From the NCBI GenBank assembly GCA_964572965.1, contig CAZNHL010000003.1, positions 49,597-113,596 on the forward strand: a stretch of DNA of 64,000 bases. The letters are read 5' to 3'. Source of the stretch: CAZNHL01 sp964572965 (lineage in GTDB: Bacteria > Bacteroidota > Bacteroidia > Cytophagales > UBA9547). Positions 43,633-52,201 of the stretch are shown piece after piece. The first letter of the stretch is position 1. Each line of letters begins with the position of its first letter. The notes under the pieces are model-generated. The model did no database searches and had not been told where the DNA came from. It worked only from the letters and a program-made list of their open reading frames with translations. Position numbers and translations under genes: made by a program.

Positions 43633-45960
43633 GTGAAAGAACTACGACAAAAATTTACTATTCTCTTAATGAGCCTGTTATTACTTCCATTGTTGCTGAA
43701 TGCACAAAGCGAATGTCATTATTCGTTGCTGGGAGAAGTACGCGATGGCGAAAGCGATATGCTTTTACCGGGAGTAGCATTGCACCTGAAAGAGGTAAAC
43801 AGAGCCGTTACCACCAATTCTCAGGGAGAATACACTTTTGATCGTTTATGCGCAGGTGAATATACTTTAGAGATATCTTTTATCGGTTATAAAAATATTC
43901 AGACTAAAATCGTTCTGGCCAAAACTGCTCACAGAGATTTTGCACTTCATGCAGATAGCTGCACATTGGAGTCGGTAACGATTTTACATAAAAAAGAAGA
44001 GACGTCAACACTGCAGACTGCTGAACTGAGTGGTAAAGAATTGCAGCAAACACGCGGTTTGTCATTAGGGGAAAGCCTGAAAAGCATTCCCGGTGTAAAT
44101 GCCATTCAAACCGGACCAACCATTTTCAAACCTGTTATTCAGGGACTTTATGGTTACCGCATTCAGATTGTAAATAATGGTGTAAAACTGGAAAGCCAGC
44201 AATGGGGCGATGACCATGCGCCGGAAGTTGACCCTTTTACATCTGAAAAAATAAAAGTAGTAAAAGGTTCTGCAAGTGTACACTACGGAAGTGATGCTAT
44301 GGGCGGTGTTGTACTGATGGAACCAAAAGCTTTGCGTAAAGACCCTGGCATTAATGGAGAAGCTAATCTTGGTGCTTTCAGCAACGGACGTACAGGAGTT
44401 GCCGCACTTTTATTAGATGCTGCTTCTAAAAAAATAACAGGATTAAGTATGAGAGTGCAGGGTTCTGTTAAGCAAGGCGGTAATACACAGGCTCCGGGTT
44501 ATTACCTTGACAATACTGGTTTAAGTGAACAGAATGCTGGATTGACTGTTCGTTACGAAAAGAAAAAATGGGATCTGGAAACTGGTTACAGCATTTACAA
44601 TACAAAAATCGGTGTTTTCAGCGGTTCTCATCCAGGTAATGCAAAAGACCTTCAGGAGGCGCTCAACAACAGTGAGCCCGCTGTTCAGCCGGGTTTTACT
44701 TATAGCATTGGCAGACCTTATCAGAAAGTGACGCACCAGACTGTCCGTTTAAAAGGAACCTATCGCTCTGAAAAACTGGGAGAGATTGAGTTTATTGCTG
44801 CTTATCAGGATAACAACCGCAAGGAGTTTAGTCTGGATAGGAGTTTCGCAGACATTGCCAAAAAGATTGAGCGCCCTGCAAACACCTATAAGTTAAACAG
44901 CCTGTCTGCGCAAATCGCTTATCATCATAAACCATTGAAACGTATCACCGGCACACTGGGAGTTTCTTATCTGAGCCAGAATAACATTTCAGGTACCACT
45001 ACGGGCTTTTTAATTGTACCAAATTTTACAGCCAATAATATTGGCCTGTTTGTTAGTGAACGCTGGAAGAAAAACCGGCTTGAACTGGAAGCCGGTATTC
45101 GTTATGATATCATTTTGAGAAATGTATTCCGTTACGTTGATAATGTTTATACAACACCGAGCTATACTTATCAAAATGCTTCGGGAACAATAGGAGCAGC
45201 TTATCGGTTTCATCCCAACATATCTGCAAAGCTTAATGTCGGCACAGGTTTCCGTGCCCCGGCGCTCAATGAGCAATTCAGCCGCGGCCTTTACCATGGA
45301 TTAGGAATTTATGTAGAAGGAAATGCTAACCTCAAACCAGAAAGAGCTTTTAATACAACACTGGGAGTGACTTATCAGAAAGACAAAACGTTGATAGAGC
45401 TTGCTGTTTACAACAATATCATCAATGATTTTATATACCTCAAACCAACATTAAATCCGGTTACAGTTGTTCAGGGTACATTTCCGGCTTACCAGTATAC
45501 ACAAACCAATGCCATGCTGACAGGGGCAGATCTGGGTATTCAGCAACAATTGGCAAAACGCCTTAGCGCAACAGTGAAAGGTTCGTGGCTGCGTGGTTAC
45601 AACCTGACCGAAAATGATTACCTGATACTCATGCCGCCACCGCGTATTGACCTTGGGCTGAAATATACCTTTGCCACCTGGAAAGCTTTTAAAGATACTT
45701 ATGTCGGTGTTAACTGGCTGGGAGTTTCAAAGCAAAATCACATTCCAGCAACGGGAGACTATGCAGCACCTCCTGCAGCGTATCAGCTCTGGAGTGTTCA
45801 GGCCGGTTCAACTTTAAGATTAGGGAAGCAGCAAGTTGACGTGAATTTACTCGTTAGCAATCTCTTCAACGAACGCTATCGTGAGTACCTTAACTTCTAT
45901 CGCTTTTATGCAGATGAGTTAGGAAGAAACATTGCATTACGACTGAATTATAAATTTTAA
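43633..45960 (+). CDS. TonB-dependent receptor, probable zinc/metal uptake
   Basis: A 775-residue outer-membrane receptor powered by TonB. Start is GTG at 43633, giving a signal peptide ending LLLNAQ; a later Met at codon 13 would lose the charged N-region. Residues of about 28-110 are a carboxypeptidase-regulatory-like domain (YSLLGEVRDGESDMLLPGVALHLKEV), followed by the plug (LSLGESLKSIPGVNAIQTG, VKVVKGSASVHYGSDAMGGVV) and a 22-strand barrel ending in IALRLNYKF. It stands behind two Zur-type operators, right after a CobW-type GTPase, so zinc or a zincophore is the most likely substrate; this is inference. The lipoprotein gene follows after 16 bases. Confidence 0.9.
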   Translation: MKELRQKFTILLMSLLLLPLLLNAQSECHYSLLGEVRDGESDMLLPGVALHLKEVNRAVTTNSQGEYTFDRLCAGEYTLEISFIGYKNIQTKIVLAKTAHRDFALHADSCTLESVTILHKKEETSTLQTAELSGKELQQTRGLSLGESLKSIPGVNAIQTGPTIFKPVIQGLYGYRIQIVNNGVKLESQQWGDDHAPEVDPFTSEKIKVVKGSASVHYGSDAMGGVVLMEPKALRKDPGINGEANLGAFSNGRTGVAALLLDAASKKITGLSMRVQGSVKQGGNTQAPGYYLDNTGLSEQNAGLTVRYEKKKWDLETGYSIYNTKIGVFSGSHPGNAKDLQEALNNSEPAVQPGFTYSIGRPYQKVTHQTVRLKGTYRSEKLGEIEFIAAYQDNNRKEFSLDRSFADIAKKIERPANTYKLNSLSAQIAYHHKPLKRITGTLGVSYLSQNNISGTTTGFLIVPNFTANNIGLFVSERWKKNRLELEAGIRYDIILRNVFRYVDNVYTTPSYTYQNASGTIGAAYRFHPNISAKLNVGTGFRAPALNEQFSRGLYHGLGIYVEGNANLKPERAFNTTLGVTYQKDKTLIELAVYNNIINDFIYLKPTLNPVTVVQGTFPAYQYTQTNAMLTGADLGIQQQLAKRLSATVKGSWLRGYNLTENDYLILMPPPRIDLGLKYTFATWKAFKDTYVGVNWLGVSKQNHIPATGDYAAPPAAYQLWSVQAGSTLRLGKQQVDVNLLVSNLFNERYREYLNFYRFYADELGRNIALRLNYKF

Positions 45961-45976
45961 AACCTATAGAAACCTT

Positions 45977-46546
45977 ATGAAAAGGACATTGTTTAAATCA
46001 GTATTACTTGCTCTTGCAGCTTCTTCTGTTTTTTCTTCCTGTACAAAACCGTCAGACAATGTGGTGAACCCACAGGGCGACAATGAGCTTGTTACAAAAG
46101 TGGTGATAGCTTTTGAGGATGAAGACGGGAACAAAAAACTATTTACCTGGTCACAGATTAATCAGGCGCAAAATCCGGTAATCACTTATGATACATTACT
46201 TGCCGGTAAGACTTACAATGGTGAAATATTATTGCTGGACGAAACGAAAACTCCGGTAGATACAATTTCTCATGAGTTCGAAGAAAGTGCATTGAAGCTG
46301 GAGCATCAGTTCTTTTATACTGCACAACCTGCTGACCTGCTGACCTTCTCTTATGCTCCGGGCGATATTGACGCCAATAAAGTTCCGGTTGGTATTGCTC
46401 CTGTAGTAAAAGCAGAAAAAGCAGGTATAGGAAGTTATAATGTGATATTAAAACACCAGCCGGGTGTAAAACCAACAAGCGGCAATGGTGATAAAACCAA
46501 AGGCTCAACTGACCTTGATATTACTTTCCCTGTGAAAGTAAAATAA
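45977..46546 (+). CDS. Lipoprotein cotranscribed with the TonB receptor, 189 aa
   Basis: Lipobox SSC at residues 20-22 (SSVFSSCTK). The mature protein is a small beta-sandwich-like domain: VTKVVIAFEDEDGNKKLFTWSQIN, then TLLAGKTYNGEILLLDETKTPVD and DLDITFPVKVK at the end. The C-terminal part contains a histidine (VILKHQPGVK) and other polar residues, but no clear metal-binding cluster. The family appears beside TonB receptors and is of unknown role. Being last in the operator-controlled unit, it may be a substrate-binding or accessory subunit of the zinc receptor. Confidence 0.8.
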   Translation: MKRTLFKSVLLALAASSVFSSCTKPSDNVVNPQGDNELVTKVVIAFEDEDGNKKLFTWSQINQAQNPVITYDTLLAGKTYNGEILLLDETKTPVDTISHEFEESALKLEHQFFYTAQPADLLTFSYAPGDIDANKVPVGIAPVVKAEKAGIGSYNVILKHQPGVKPTSGNGDKTKGSTDLDITFPVKVK

Positions 46547-46566
46547 TGATATATGCTTTTTTATAG

Positions 46567-46600
46567 TAGATAAGGCCGGATCTTCCGGCTTTATCTATTT
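46567..46600 (+). terminator. Rho-independent terminator of the metal-uptake unit
   Basis: TAGATAAGGCCGGA (46567-46580) pairs with TCCGGCTTTATCTA (46584-46597), one GU pair, three-base loop, followed by T and A. Confidence 0.85.
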
Positions 46601-46669
46601 ATAGACAGTTAACCTCTCAAACACAAATCATACTATGCCGTATAAGGTCGAGATCGCTTACTATATATT

Positions 46670-48442
46670 ATGAATAGAAAATCTACCCTGCTCATCGCGG
46701 CTTCACTATTTAGCATTACAAATCTCTTTGCATCTGATAAACTGCTTGATGCATTTACAGCAACAGGCAATTACTATATGTCAGGCGGAATTACAGTAGC
46801 CATAGACCAGACAACATATCAGGAAGGTAATAGTTCGCTGGCAGTGAATTACGCTATCAGTTCCGGCAGCTTTGGTGAAATATACCGTTCCTACGGTACC
46901 AATACACTGGATCTTTCTTTTAACCCCCTGGGACTTACTTTCTGGCTGAAAGGACAGGCGGGACAAAGCGGCAACCTGAAAGTCATGTTGTATGAAGACA
47001 TCAATATGAATGGAAGCCCTTTTGATGCAGGGGATGAAATATGGGAATACAGCACGGGAGCAAATCTTGCCACTACTAATTGGACAGAAATCAGCAGCAA
47101 TTACAGCAATTTTACCAAATTTGGCGGGGGTACAGGTACATTGGACCTGAACAGGATTGCAGCATGGCGACTGGTCATTGAAAACAGTACAGGTAATTCA
47201 CTTAACGGTAAAATATGGGTTGATAACCTGCGTCAGCAAACAAGCTATGAAGCTCCTTCTTCTGGAACTGCAAAGTTATCAGGTTCTTTTATCCAGTTAT
47301 GGAACACGGCAGGTTGTAATTGCGGAGGTTGGGACCAGGCCACCTGGGAAAAACATATGGATAAAATGAAAGATGTTTGTCTGGATAAATTGGTAGTACA
47401 GTATGGTTTTTATGATAACAATTCATGGTACAGCCCGTCTTCGGCCTCTTTCAAAGTTTATACAAACAACACACTGAATAACATCATGGCAGCGGCAGCG
47501 GCTAAAGGTATTGATGTATATATAGGGACGTACTTTGATGAAACATGGAACACGATGAACAAAGATCAGCAGTCCAATTACGATCAGGTACTGGCAAAGC
47601 ACAAAGTAGTAATAGATGAAATTTATGGACTATTCGGCAGCAATCCGCAATTTAAAGGCTGGTATATCCCACAAGAGATAGACGATTATAACTGGCAAAC
47701 CAGCACACGAAGAAACATGCTGGCTAATTGGCTGCAACAAACTGCAGCATATGCCAAAGGAAAAGACGCTACTAAAAAAATTATGATTGCCCCGTTTTTT
47801 GGTCCTTTTCAGCCAGCCGATGTATTACAAACATGGTATGAAAACCTGCTTACTACAGCCACCTCTGTTGACATTATAGCGCCTCAGGATGGTGTAGGTA
47901 CAGGTACAAAAGATGTGGATGTAGATGTACCTTATTACTTTTCTGCTATTAAGAATGCAGCCATCAATAAAGGCCGTGACTTCTGGGCTACCATTGAGAG
48001 TTTCCAGAATAATCCCAACACAAATACAGGCATTGCCGGAGATATTAATACACTGAAAAGCCAGATCTGGGAAGGAGCCCGTCATACAGACACAATGATC
48101 CAGTTTGAGTGGGGCTACATGCAGCCTGAACTGAGCACGGCAACCCAACAACTGTATGATGATTACAAAACTTATGCAGATTGCGGGATAGTAACAGCAA
48201 TTTCAGATCGGGAACTGACCGGCGGGCTAGTAGTCGCACCAAACCCTTTTGAAAGTGAAATTTCAATCAAAGGAGATACCCCGTTTTCAGTTGATGTTTA
48301 TAATGCGCAAGGCTTATACATGCATACCGTAATTTCAGAAAACAACATTATCAGGACAGGAAGCAATTGGCAAAGTGGTCTCTACTTCCTGAAAGTAAAA
48401 GTGAATGGTAAAGAAACTTCTTACAAAACACTAAAACACTAA
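46670..48442 (+). CDS. Secreted DUF4434 glycosidase-like protein with T9SS sorting domain
   Basis: A 590-residue exported protein. Residues 1-21 are a signal peptide. Residues of about 25-190 look like a carbohydrate-binding jelly roll (LDAFTATGNYYMSGG ... GKIWVDNLRQ). The catalytic-type region of about 200-510 matches DUF4434, a TIM-barrel family related to glycoside hydrolases: SFIQLWNTAGCNCGGWDQATW, LDKLVVQYGFYDN, GIDVYIGTYFDE, GWYIPQEIDDYNW with an acidic pair, and IIAPQDGVG. The last 75 residues (VVAPNPFESEISI ... NGKETSYKTLKH) form a T9SS type A domain. It is probably an extracellular polysaccharide-degrading enzyme; substrate unknown. Confidence 0.85.
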   Translation: MNRKSTLLIAASLFSITNLFASDKLLDAFTATGNYYMSGGITVAIDQTTYQEGNSSLAVNYAISSGSFGEIYRSYGTNTLDLSFNPLGLTFWLKGQAGQSGNLKVMLYEDINMNGSPFDAGDEIWEYSTGANLATTNWTEISSNYSNFTKFGGGTGTLDLNRIAAWRLVIENSTGNSLNGKIWVDNLRQQTSYEAPSSGTAKLSGSFIQLWNTAGCNCGGWDQATWEKHMDKMKDVCLDKLVVQYGFYDNNSWYSPSSASFKVYTNNTLNNIMAAAAAKGIDVYIGTYFDETWNTMNKDQQSNYDQVLAKHKVVIDEIYGLFGSNPQFKGWYIPQEIDDYNWQTSTRRNMLANWLQQTAAYAKGKDATKKIMIAPFFGPFQPADVLQTWYENLLTTATSVDIIAPQDGVGTGTKDVDVDVPYYFSAIKNAAINKGRDFWATIESFQNNPNTNTGIAGDINTLKSQIWEGARHTDTMIQFEWGYMQPELSTATQQLYDDYKTYADCGIVTAISDRELTGGLVVAPNPFESEISIKGDTPFSVDVYNAQGLYMHTVISENNIIRTGSNWQSGLYFLKVKVNGKETSYKTLKH

Positions 48443-48519
48443 ACTTCTTGCTTAAAGGCATTTTGCGATTATAATATGACATTTTTATATTGTGCAAATA
48501 AACCTGATTTTTTACACCT

Positions 48520-48930
48520 ATGACACCAATCACAGTAGAGACTATTATAGACGCTCCGATTGAAAAAGTATGGAAATACTGGAGTGACCCTGTGCACATT
48601 ACCAAGTGGACTTTTGCATCGGACGACTGGCACGCTCCCTATGCAGATAATGACTTACGTAAAGGAGGAACGTTTAAAACTACCATGGCTGCTAAAGACG
48701 GCAGCTTCAGTTTCGATTTCGGTGGCGAATATACACAAGTGAAAAACCAGGAGCTTATTGAATATACAATGGCTGACGGCAGAACAGTATCGGTTAAATT
48801 CTCTACCCAGAATAATGGCGTAAAAGTGACTGAAACCTTTGATCCGGAGACCCAAAACCCGGTAGAAATGCAAAAAGGCGGATGGCAGGCAATCCTTGAT
48901 AATTTCAGAAAGTACACTGAAAAGAACTAA
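48520..48930 (+). CDS. SRPBCC/AHSA1-family protein, 136 aa
   Basis: A helix-grip-fold protein. The signature is seen at the start (TPITVETIIDAPIEKVWKYWSDPVHITKWTFASDDWHAP), followed by GGTFKTTMAAKDGSFSFDFGGEYTQV and the ending VEMQKGGWQAILDNFRKYTE. These match Aha1-domain-like START proteins (SRPBCC), which bind hydrophobic ligands. No neighbours inform its ligand; it is a single gene. Confidence 0.9.
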   Translation: MTPITVETIIDAPIEKVWKYWSDPVHITKWTFASDDWHAPYADNDLRKGGTFKTTMAAKDGSFSFDFGGEYTQVKNQELIEYTMADGRTVSVKFSTQNNGVKVTETFDPETQNPVEMQKGGWQAILDNFRKYTEKN

Positions 48931-49354
48931 CCAGATAAACCATGTCTGATCTGGTAAACAGCTGTCTACATTGTCATCTGTTTTTTAATTATAGACTTGT
49001 TCATTGTCATTGCTTTAATTCCAAAACAGTACTCAGGCCATTTGTGAAAAGTGGCGGGAAGGTCTTGATAATAAGGGCCAGATTGCCTTTTATCTGTCGG
49101 TAGTAGGTGTTATTACTCTTAGGTTGTTCAGCAGGAACAGTGGTTTTTACCTAACCAGTATTGAAATTTCCCAACAGAAAGTAAAAGTGGCATAGCATCA
49201 ATCTTACACCTAGAGTTTATGTAAGCCGGCGTTTAGGCCTATATATTAAGAATAAGAACTGATTGCTTATATCTTAATACATCTTATTTGGGACAAACTG
49301 AATATTAATACTTAAATGGAAAAACTATAGATATTATTGAAAATCAGAAATAGT
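48931..49354. other. Intergenic region with a possible gene remnant
   Basis: No intact gene. A start-less open frame of 58 codons (49019-49195, listed in the findings) has protein-like composition. The last 150 bases before the peptidase gene are AT-rich, with no clear promoter. Confidence 0.5.
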
Positions 49355-49888
49355 ATGAAGCAGGTTAAAAAGAAGAAAATAGCGGGATTGGTGTTACTTC
49401 TGATTTTATTTACCGGATTAGCAATTCCCCAGCGCTTTTCTAATCCGGTAAAAGGTGCAGATCAAAACAGTTACCATCATAAGTCATTCTGGTTTTATCC
49501 CTGGGGGAAATCAGGCACACACAAAGGTGTAGATATTTTCGCAAAGCAGGGCACCGATGTTAATGCTGCAACAAGCGGACTGGTGCTGTTTTGCGGTGAA
49601 ATCAGTATGGGAGGAAAAGTGGTTGCTATTTTGGGACCCAAATGGAGAATCCATTATTATGCACATTTAAAAGAGATCAATGCATCCGTTTTGTCATGGA
49701 AAAGCAGAAATACTAAAATCGGTACAGTCGGAACAACAGGAAATGCCAAGGGTAAACCGCCACACCTGCATTATTCTATCGTTACCATAATCCCTTATTT
49801 CTGGCGAATAGACAATTCCATACAAGGTTGGAAAAAAATGTTCTATCTCAATCCTATTGATTACCTTCAACCAGAGAACCTGGATTAA
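49355..49888 (+). CDS. M23 peptidoglycan endopeptidase, membrane-anchored
   Basis: A small zinc endopeptidase that would cleave peptide cross-links. Residues 9-26 are a membrane anchor or signal (IAGLVLLLILFTGLAIP). The M23 motifs are complete, in contrast to the EnvC-like protein: H56-K-G-V-D60 (THKGVDIF), HYYAH, and HxH in PPHLHYS. I chose the ATG at 49355 giving 177 residues; a TTG at 49337 would add six. The C-terminus ends SIQGWKKMFYLNPIDYLQPENLD. The SIMPL gene follows nine bases later, so the two are probably cotranscribed. Confidence 0.9.
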   Translation: MKQVKKKKIAGLVLLLILFTGLAIPQRFSNPVKGADQNSYHHKSFWFYPWGKSGTHKGVDIFAKQGTDVNAATSGLVLFCGEISMGGKVVAILGPKWRIHYYAHLKEINASVLSWKSRNTKIGTVGTTGNAKGKPPHLHYSIVTIIPYFWRIDNSIQGWKKMFYLNPIDYLQPENLD

Positions 49889-49897
49889 ATACAGAAT

Positions 49898-50632
49898 ATG
49901 CTTAACCTTACAAAAAACTTTATCATTGTAGTTTCAGCTTTGATTACAGCAGCCTCGGCTTTTGCGCAAGGACCGTTACCAATTGAAGCCAGACCAAAAA
50001 TCAATGTAATTGGTGTTGGCACTACCACCGCTTTCCCCAATGCTGCACAAATTACGATTGCACTTAAATTTGTGAAGCCTACATTGCGTGAAGCAGTAAG
50101 TGATAATCAGAAAACAGCCGCAGCAGTATTGAACATTATTAAAAAATATGTGGCCGATACCTTAGAAATCAAAACCAGCCTTATTGCTACCGACAAGTCA
50201 ATGAGATATGACAATGCACTCAAAAAAGAAGTCTTTGTAGGTTTTGAATCTTCTCAGAAAATTATTTTTACACTGAAAGATCTTACTGCCATGCAGGATT
50301 TTACAGAAGAAGTGCTGAAAACAAAAATCTATGAAATTGAGCGAGTTTCTTATTTCCATACAGACGCCGCTGCTTTTGTTAAAAAGGCACAGGAACTGGC
50401 CGTGGCAGATGCTCTTGAAACAACACAAAGGCTGGCAAAATCTGCGAATATCCGTTTAGGAGCCATACTCCTTATTCAGACCAATACCAGTCCTGCCAAT
50501 GCCGTTAACAACACTGTCAATTCATCAAGTTTTCAGACCTTCAACAAAGGCATGGGAGGTCAGGGTGTAAGTTCAAGCGGGCAACTAATCAATTATACTG
50601 TTCAGGTTACTATGTTTACTGAAATTAATTAA
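49898..50632 (+). CDS. SIMPL-domain (DUF541) exported protein
   Basis: Residues 1-23 form a signal peptide ending in AFAQG. The mature sequence (PKINVIGVGTTTAFPNAAQITIALKFVKPTLREAVSDNQKTAAAVLNIIKK ... QKIIFTLKDLTAMQDFTEEVLKTK) is that of the SIMPL/DUF541 family, periplasmic proteins implicated in oxidative stress or channel formation elsewhere. It ends YTVQVTMFTEIN, typical of the family. Length 244 residues is normal. It is followed by an esterase gene 11 bases later. Confidence 0.9.
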   Translation: MLNLTKNFIIVVSALITAASAFAQGPLPIEARPKINVIGVGTTTAFPNAAQITIALKFVKPTLREAVSDNQKTAAAVLNIIKKYVADTLEIKTSLIATDKSMRYDNALKKEVFVGFESSQKIIFTLKDLTAMQDFTEEVLKTKIYEIERVSYFHTDAAAFVKKAQELAVADALETTQRLAKSANIRLGAILLIQTNTSPANAVNNTVNSSSFQTFNKGMGGQGVSSSGQLINYTVQVTMFTEIN

Positions 50633-50643
50633 GATCGCCTTGC

Positions 50644-51636
50644 ATGAAAAAGAATCTGTTAACTATTGTTTTTTTTCTTTCGCTGACAAGCATCAACGCA
50701 CAAGTGCTGAAGCCTGATAGCGTTATGATGCCCTATAAATACCTCGTGCATATCCCGGCCAAAACAGCAGCTGACGGTAAATATCCTTTGCTGCTTTTTC
50801 TTCACGGAGCAGGAGAAAGGGGAAATGACCTAAACAAAATACGTACTACTAATCCGCTGGCATTTTATAAAGACTCACTGAATTTTCCCTTTCTGATGAT
50901 TGCGCCGCAATGCCCGGAAGGACAAAGCTGGAATCCCGAAATACTTATCTGGTTGCTGGACGAGATAGAGAAAAAATACCCTGTAGATAAGGAACGCATT
51001 TATGTAACAGGCCTTAGTATGGGTGGCCGGGGTACGTGGGCATTGGCTAAAAAAGCCGGAGATCGTTTTGCAGCTATTGTTACCGTATGCGGAGGTGTAG
51101 TTGATACCAAAGATGTTTGTATGCTGCGTCATCTTCCTGTTTGGGCTTTCCATGGCGATAAAGACGATACTGTACCTTTTGAAGAATCCGTGAATCCTAT
51201 AAAAGTCCTGCAGGCTATTGGAGCAGAGGCTAAGTTAACCATGTATCCCGGCGTGAAACACGATAGCTGGATCAATGCCTATGCCGATTCCGAAACCTAT
51301 GAATGGCTGTTGCAGCACAAGCGTTTTGGTAAGGCGCTTGAGCTAAGTGAAACCGACAAAAAGCAATATGTTGGTAAATATGTATACACAACACCCGGTA
51401 ATGGAAAGGATACCCTGAATACTTTTGTCGTACTCGAAAAAGGAAGTCTTTGGTATAGTGTTCCCCGAAACGCATTTAAAGTAAAAATGTATGCAGTTGC
51501 CAATGACCTTTTTCGTTTGGAAGGTATTTCACTGCAACCAGACTCCGAGCTGTTTTTCGTACGTGACGCTAAAAACAAAATAACAGGGCATCGCTACTAT
51601 CCGTGCGACGATACTTTTGTTCCTAAGCAGAAATGA
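50644..51636 (+). CDS. Secreted alpha/beta-hydrolase (dienelactone hydrolase / prolyl oligopeptidase-like esterase)
   Basis: A 330-residue esterase or peptidase. After a signal peptide (1-19) comes the oxyanion region LLFLHGAGERGND and the nucleophile elbow GLSMGG with Ser125. The catalytic Asp is likely in HGDKDDTVPFE and the His in GVKHDSW. The opening MMPYKYLVHIPAKTAADGKYPLLLFLHGAGERG matches secreted esterases of the LpqC/feruloyl-esterase-like group. A C-terminal extension (about residues 240-330) is beta-rich. The substrate is unknown; a role in releasing ester-linked groups from polysaccharides would fit the neighbours. Confidence 0.87.
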   Translation: MKKNLLTIVFFLSLTSINAQVLKPDSVMMPYKYLVHIPAKTAADGKYPLLLFLHGAGERGNDLNKIRTTNPLAFYKDSLNFPFLMIAPQCPEGQSWNPEILIWLLDEIEKKYPVDKERIYVTGLSMGGRGTWALAKKAGDRFAAIVTVCGGVVDTKDVCMLRHLPVWAFHGDKDDTVPFEESVNPIKVLQAIGAEAKLTMYPGVKHDSWINAYADSETYEWLLQHKRFGKALELSETDKKQYVGKYVYTTPGNGKDTLNTFVVLEKGSLWYSVPRNAFKVKMYAVANDLFRLEGISLQPDSELFFVRDAKNKITGHRYYPCDDTFVPKQK

Positions 51637-51649
51637 TCAATATAGTATT

Positions 51650-52063
51650 ATGGCCAAAAATAAAACTGCTGAAACAAGTGCAGATGTGGTTGATTTTATC
51701 AATGCATTTGCTGATACAGACCAGAAGCGTAGCGATAGTTTTGAGTTGGTGAAACTTATGCAAAACCTGTCAGGCTATGAACCTAAAATGTGGGGACCAA
51801 GTATTATCGGTTTCGGTACATATCATTACAAATATGATAGTGGACATGAAGGCGATGCTCCTATTGTGGCCTTCTCGCCACGCAAAGCAGCAATCTCTTT
51901 ATATGTTTACACTGGCTCGGAAGAACAAAACCAACTCCTAAATGATCTCGGAAAATTTAAAATGGGTAAAGCCTGTATCTATGTCAAAAAGCTGGCCGAT
52001 ATCAATCAGGAAGTTTTAAAGAAACTGATTTTGTCAACTATTAAAGGTATTCAAGCGAAGTAG
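51650..52063 (+). CDS. DUF1801 protein, 137 aa
   Basis: A small cytoplasmic protein of the YdhG-like/DUF1801 family. Diagnostic stretches are SADVVDFINAFADTDQKRSDSFELVKLM, MWGPSIIGFGTYHYKYDSGHEGDAPIVAFSPRKAAISLYVY and KACIYVKKLADINQEVL. The start at 51650 is preferred (MAKNKTAETS); the frame extends to 51617, where it would overlap the esterase stop. Family function is not established. It is 13 bases after the esterase gene. Confidence 0.9.
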   Translation: MAKNKTAETSADVVDFINAFADTDQKRSDSFELVKLMQNLSGYEPKMWGPSIIGFGTYHYKYDSGHEGDAPIVAFSPRKAAISLYVYTGSEEQNQLLNDLGKFKMGKACIYVKKLADINQEVLKKLILSTIKGIQAK

Positions 52064-52201
52064 GGCTCTGCCTGCTATTTGACCTGGAAACCATAAGAGT
52101 AACGAGGATGAGAGGGGAGTAGCACATTAAATTTCTGACAACTACTTTAATATAAAAAAACTAGTTTTTAACTTAACCGGGATTTATTCAACAAATCAAA
52201 A

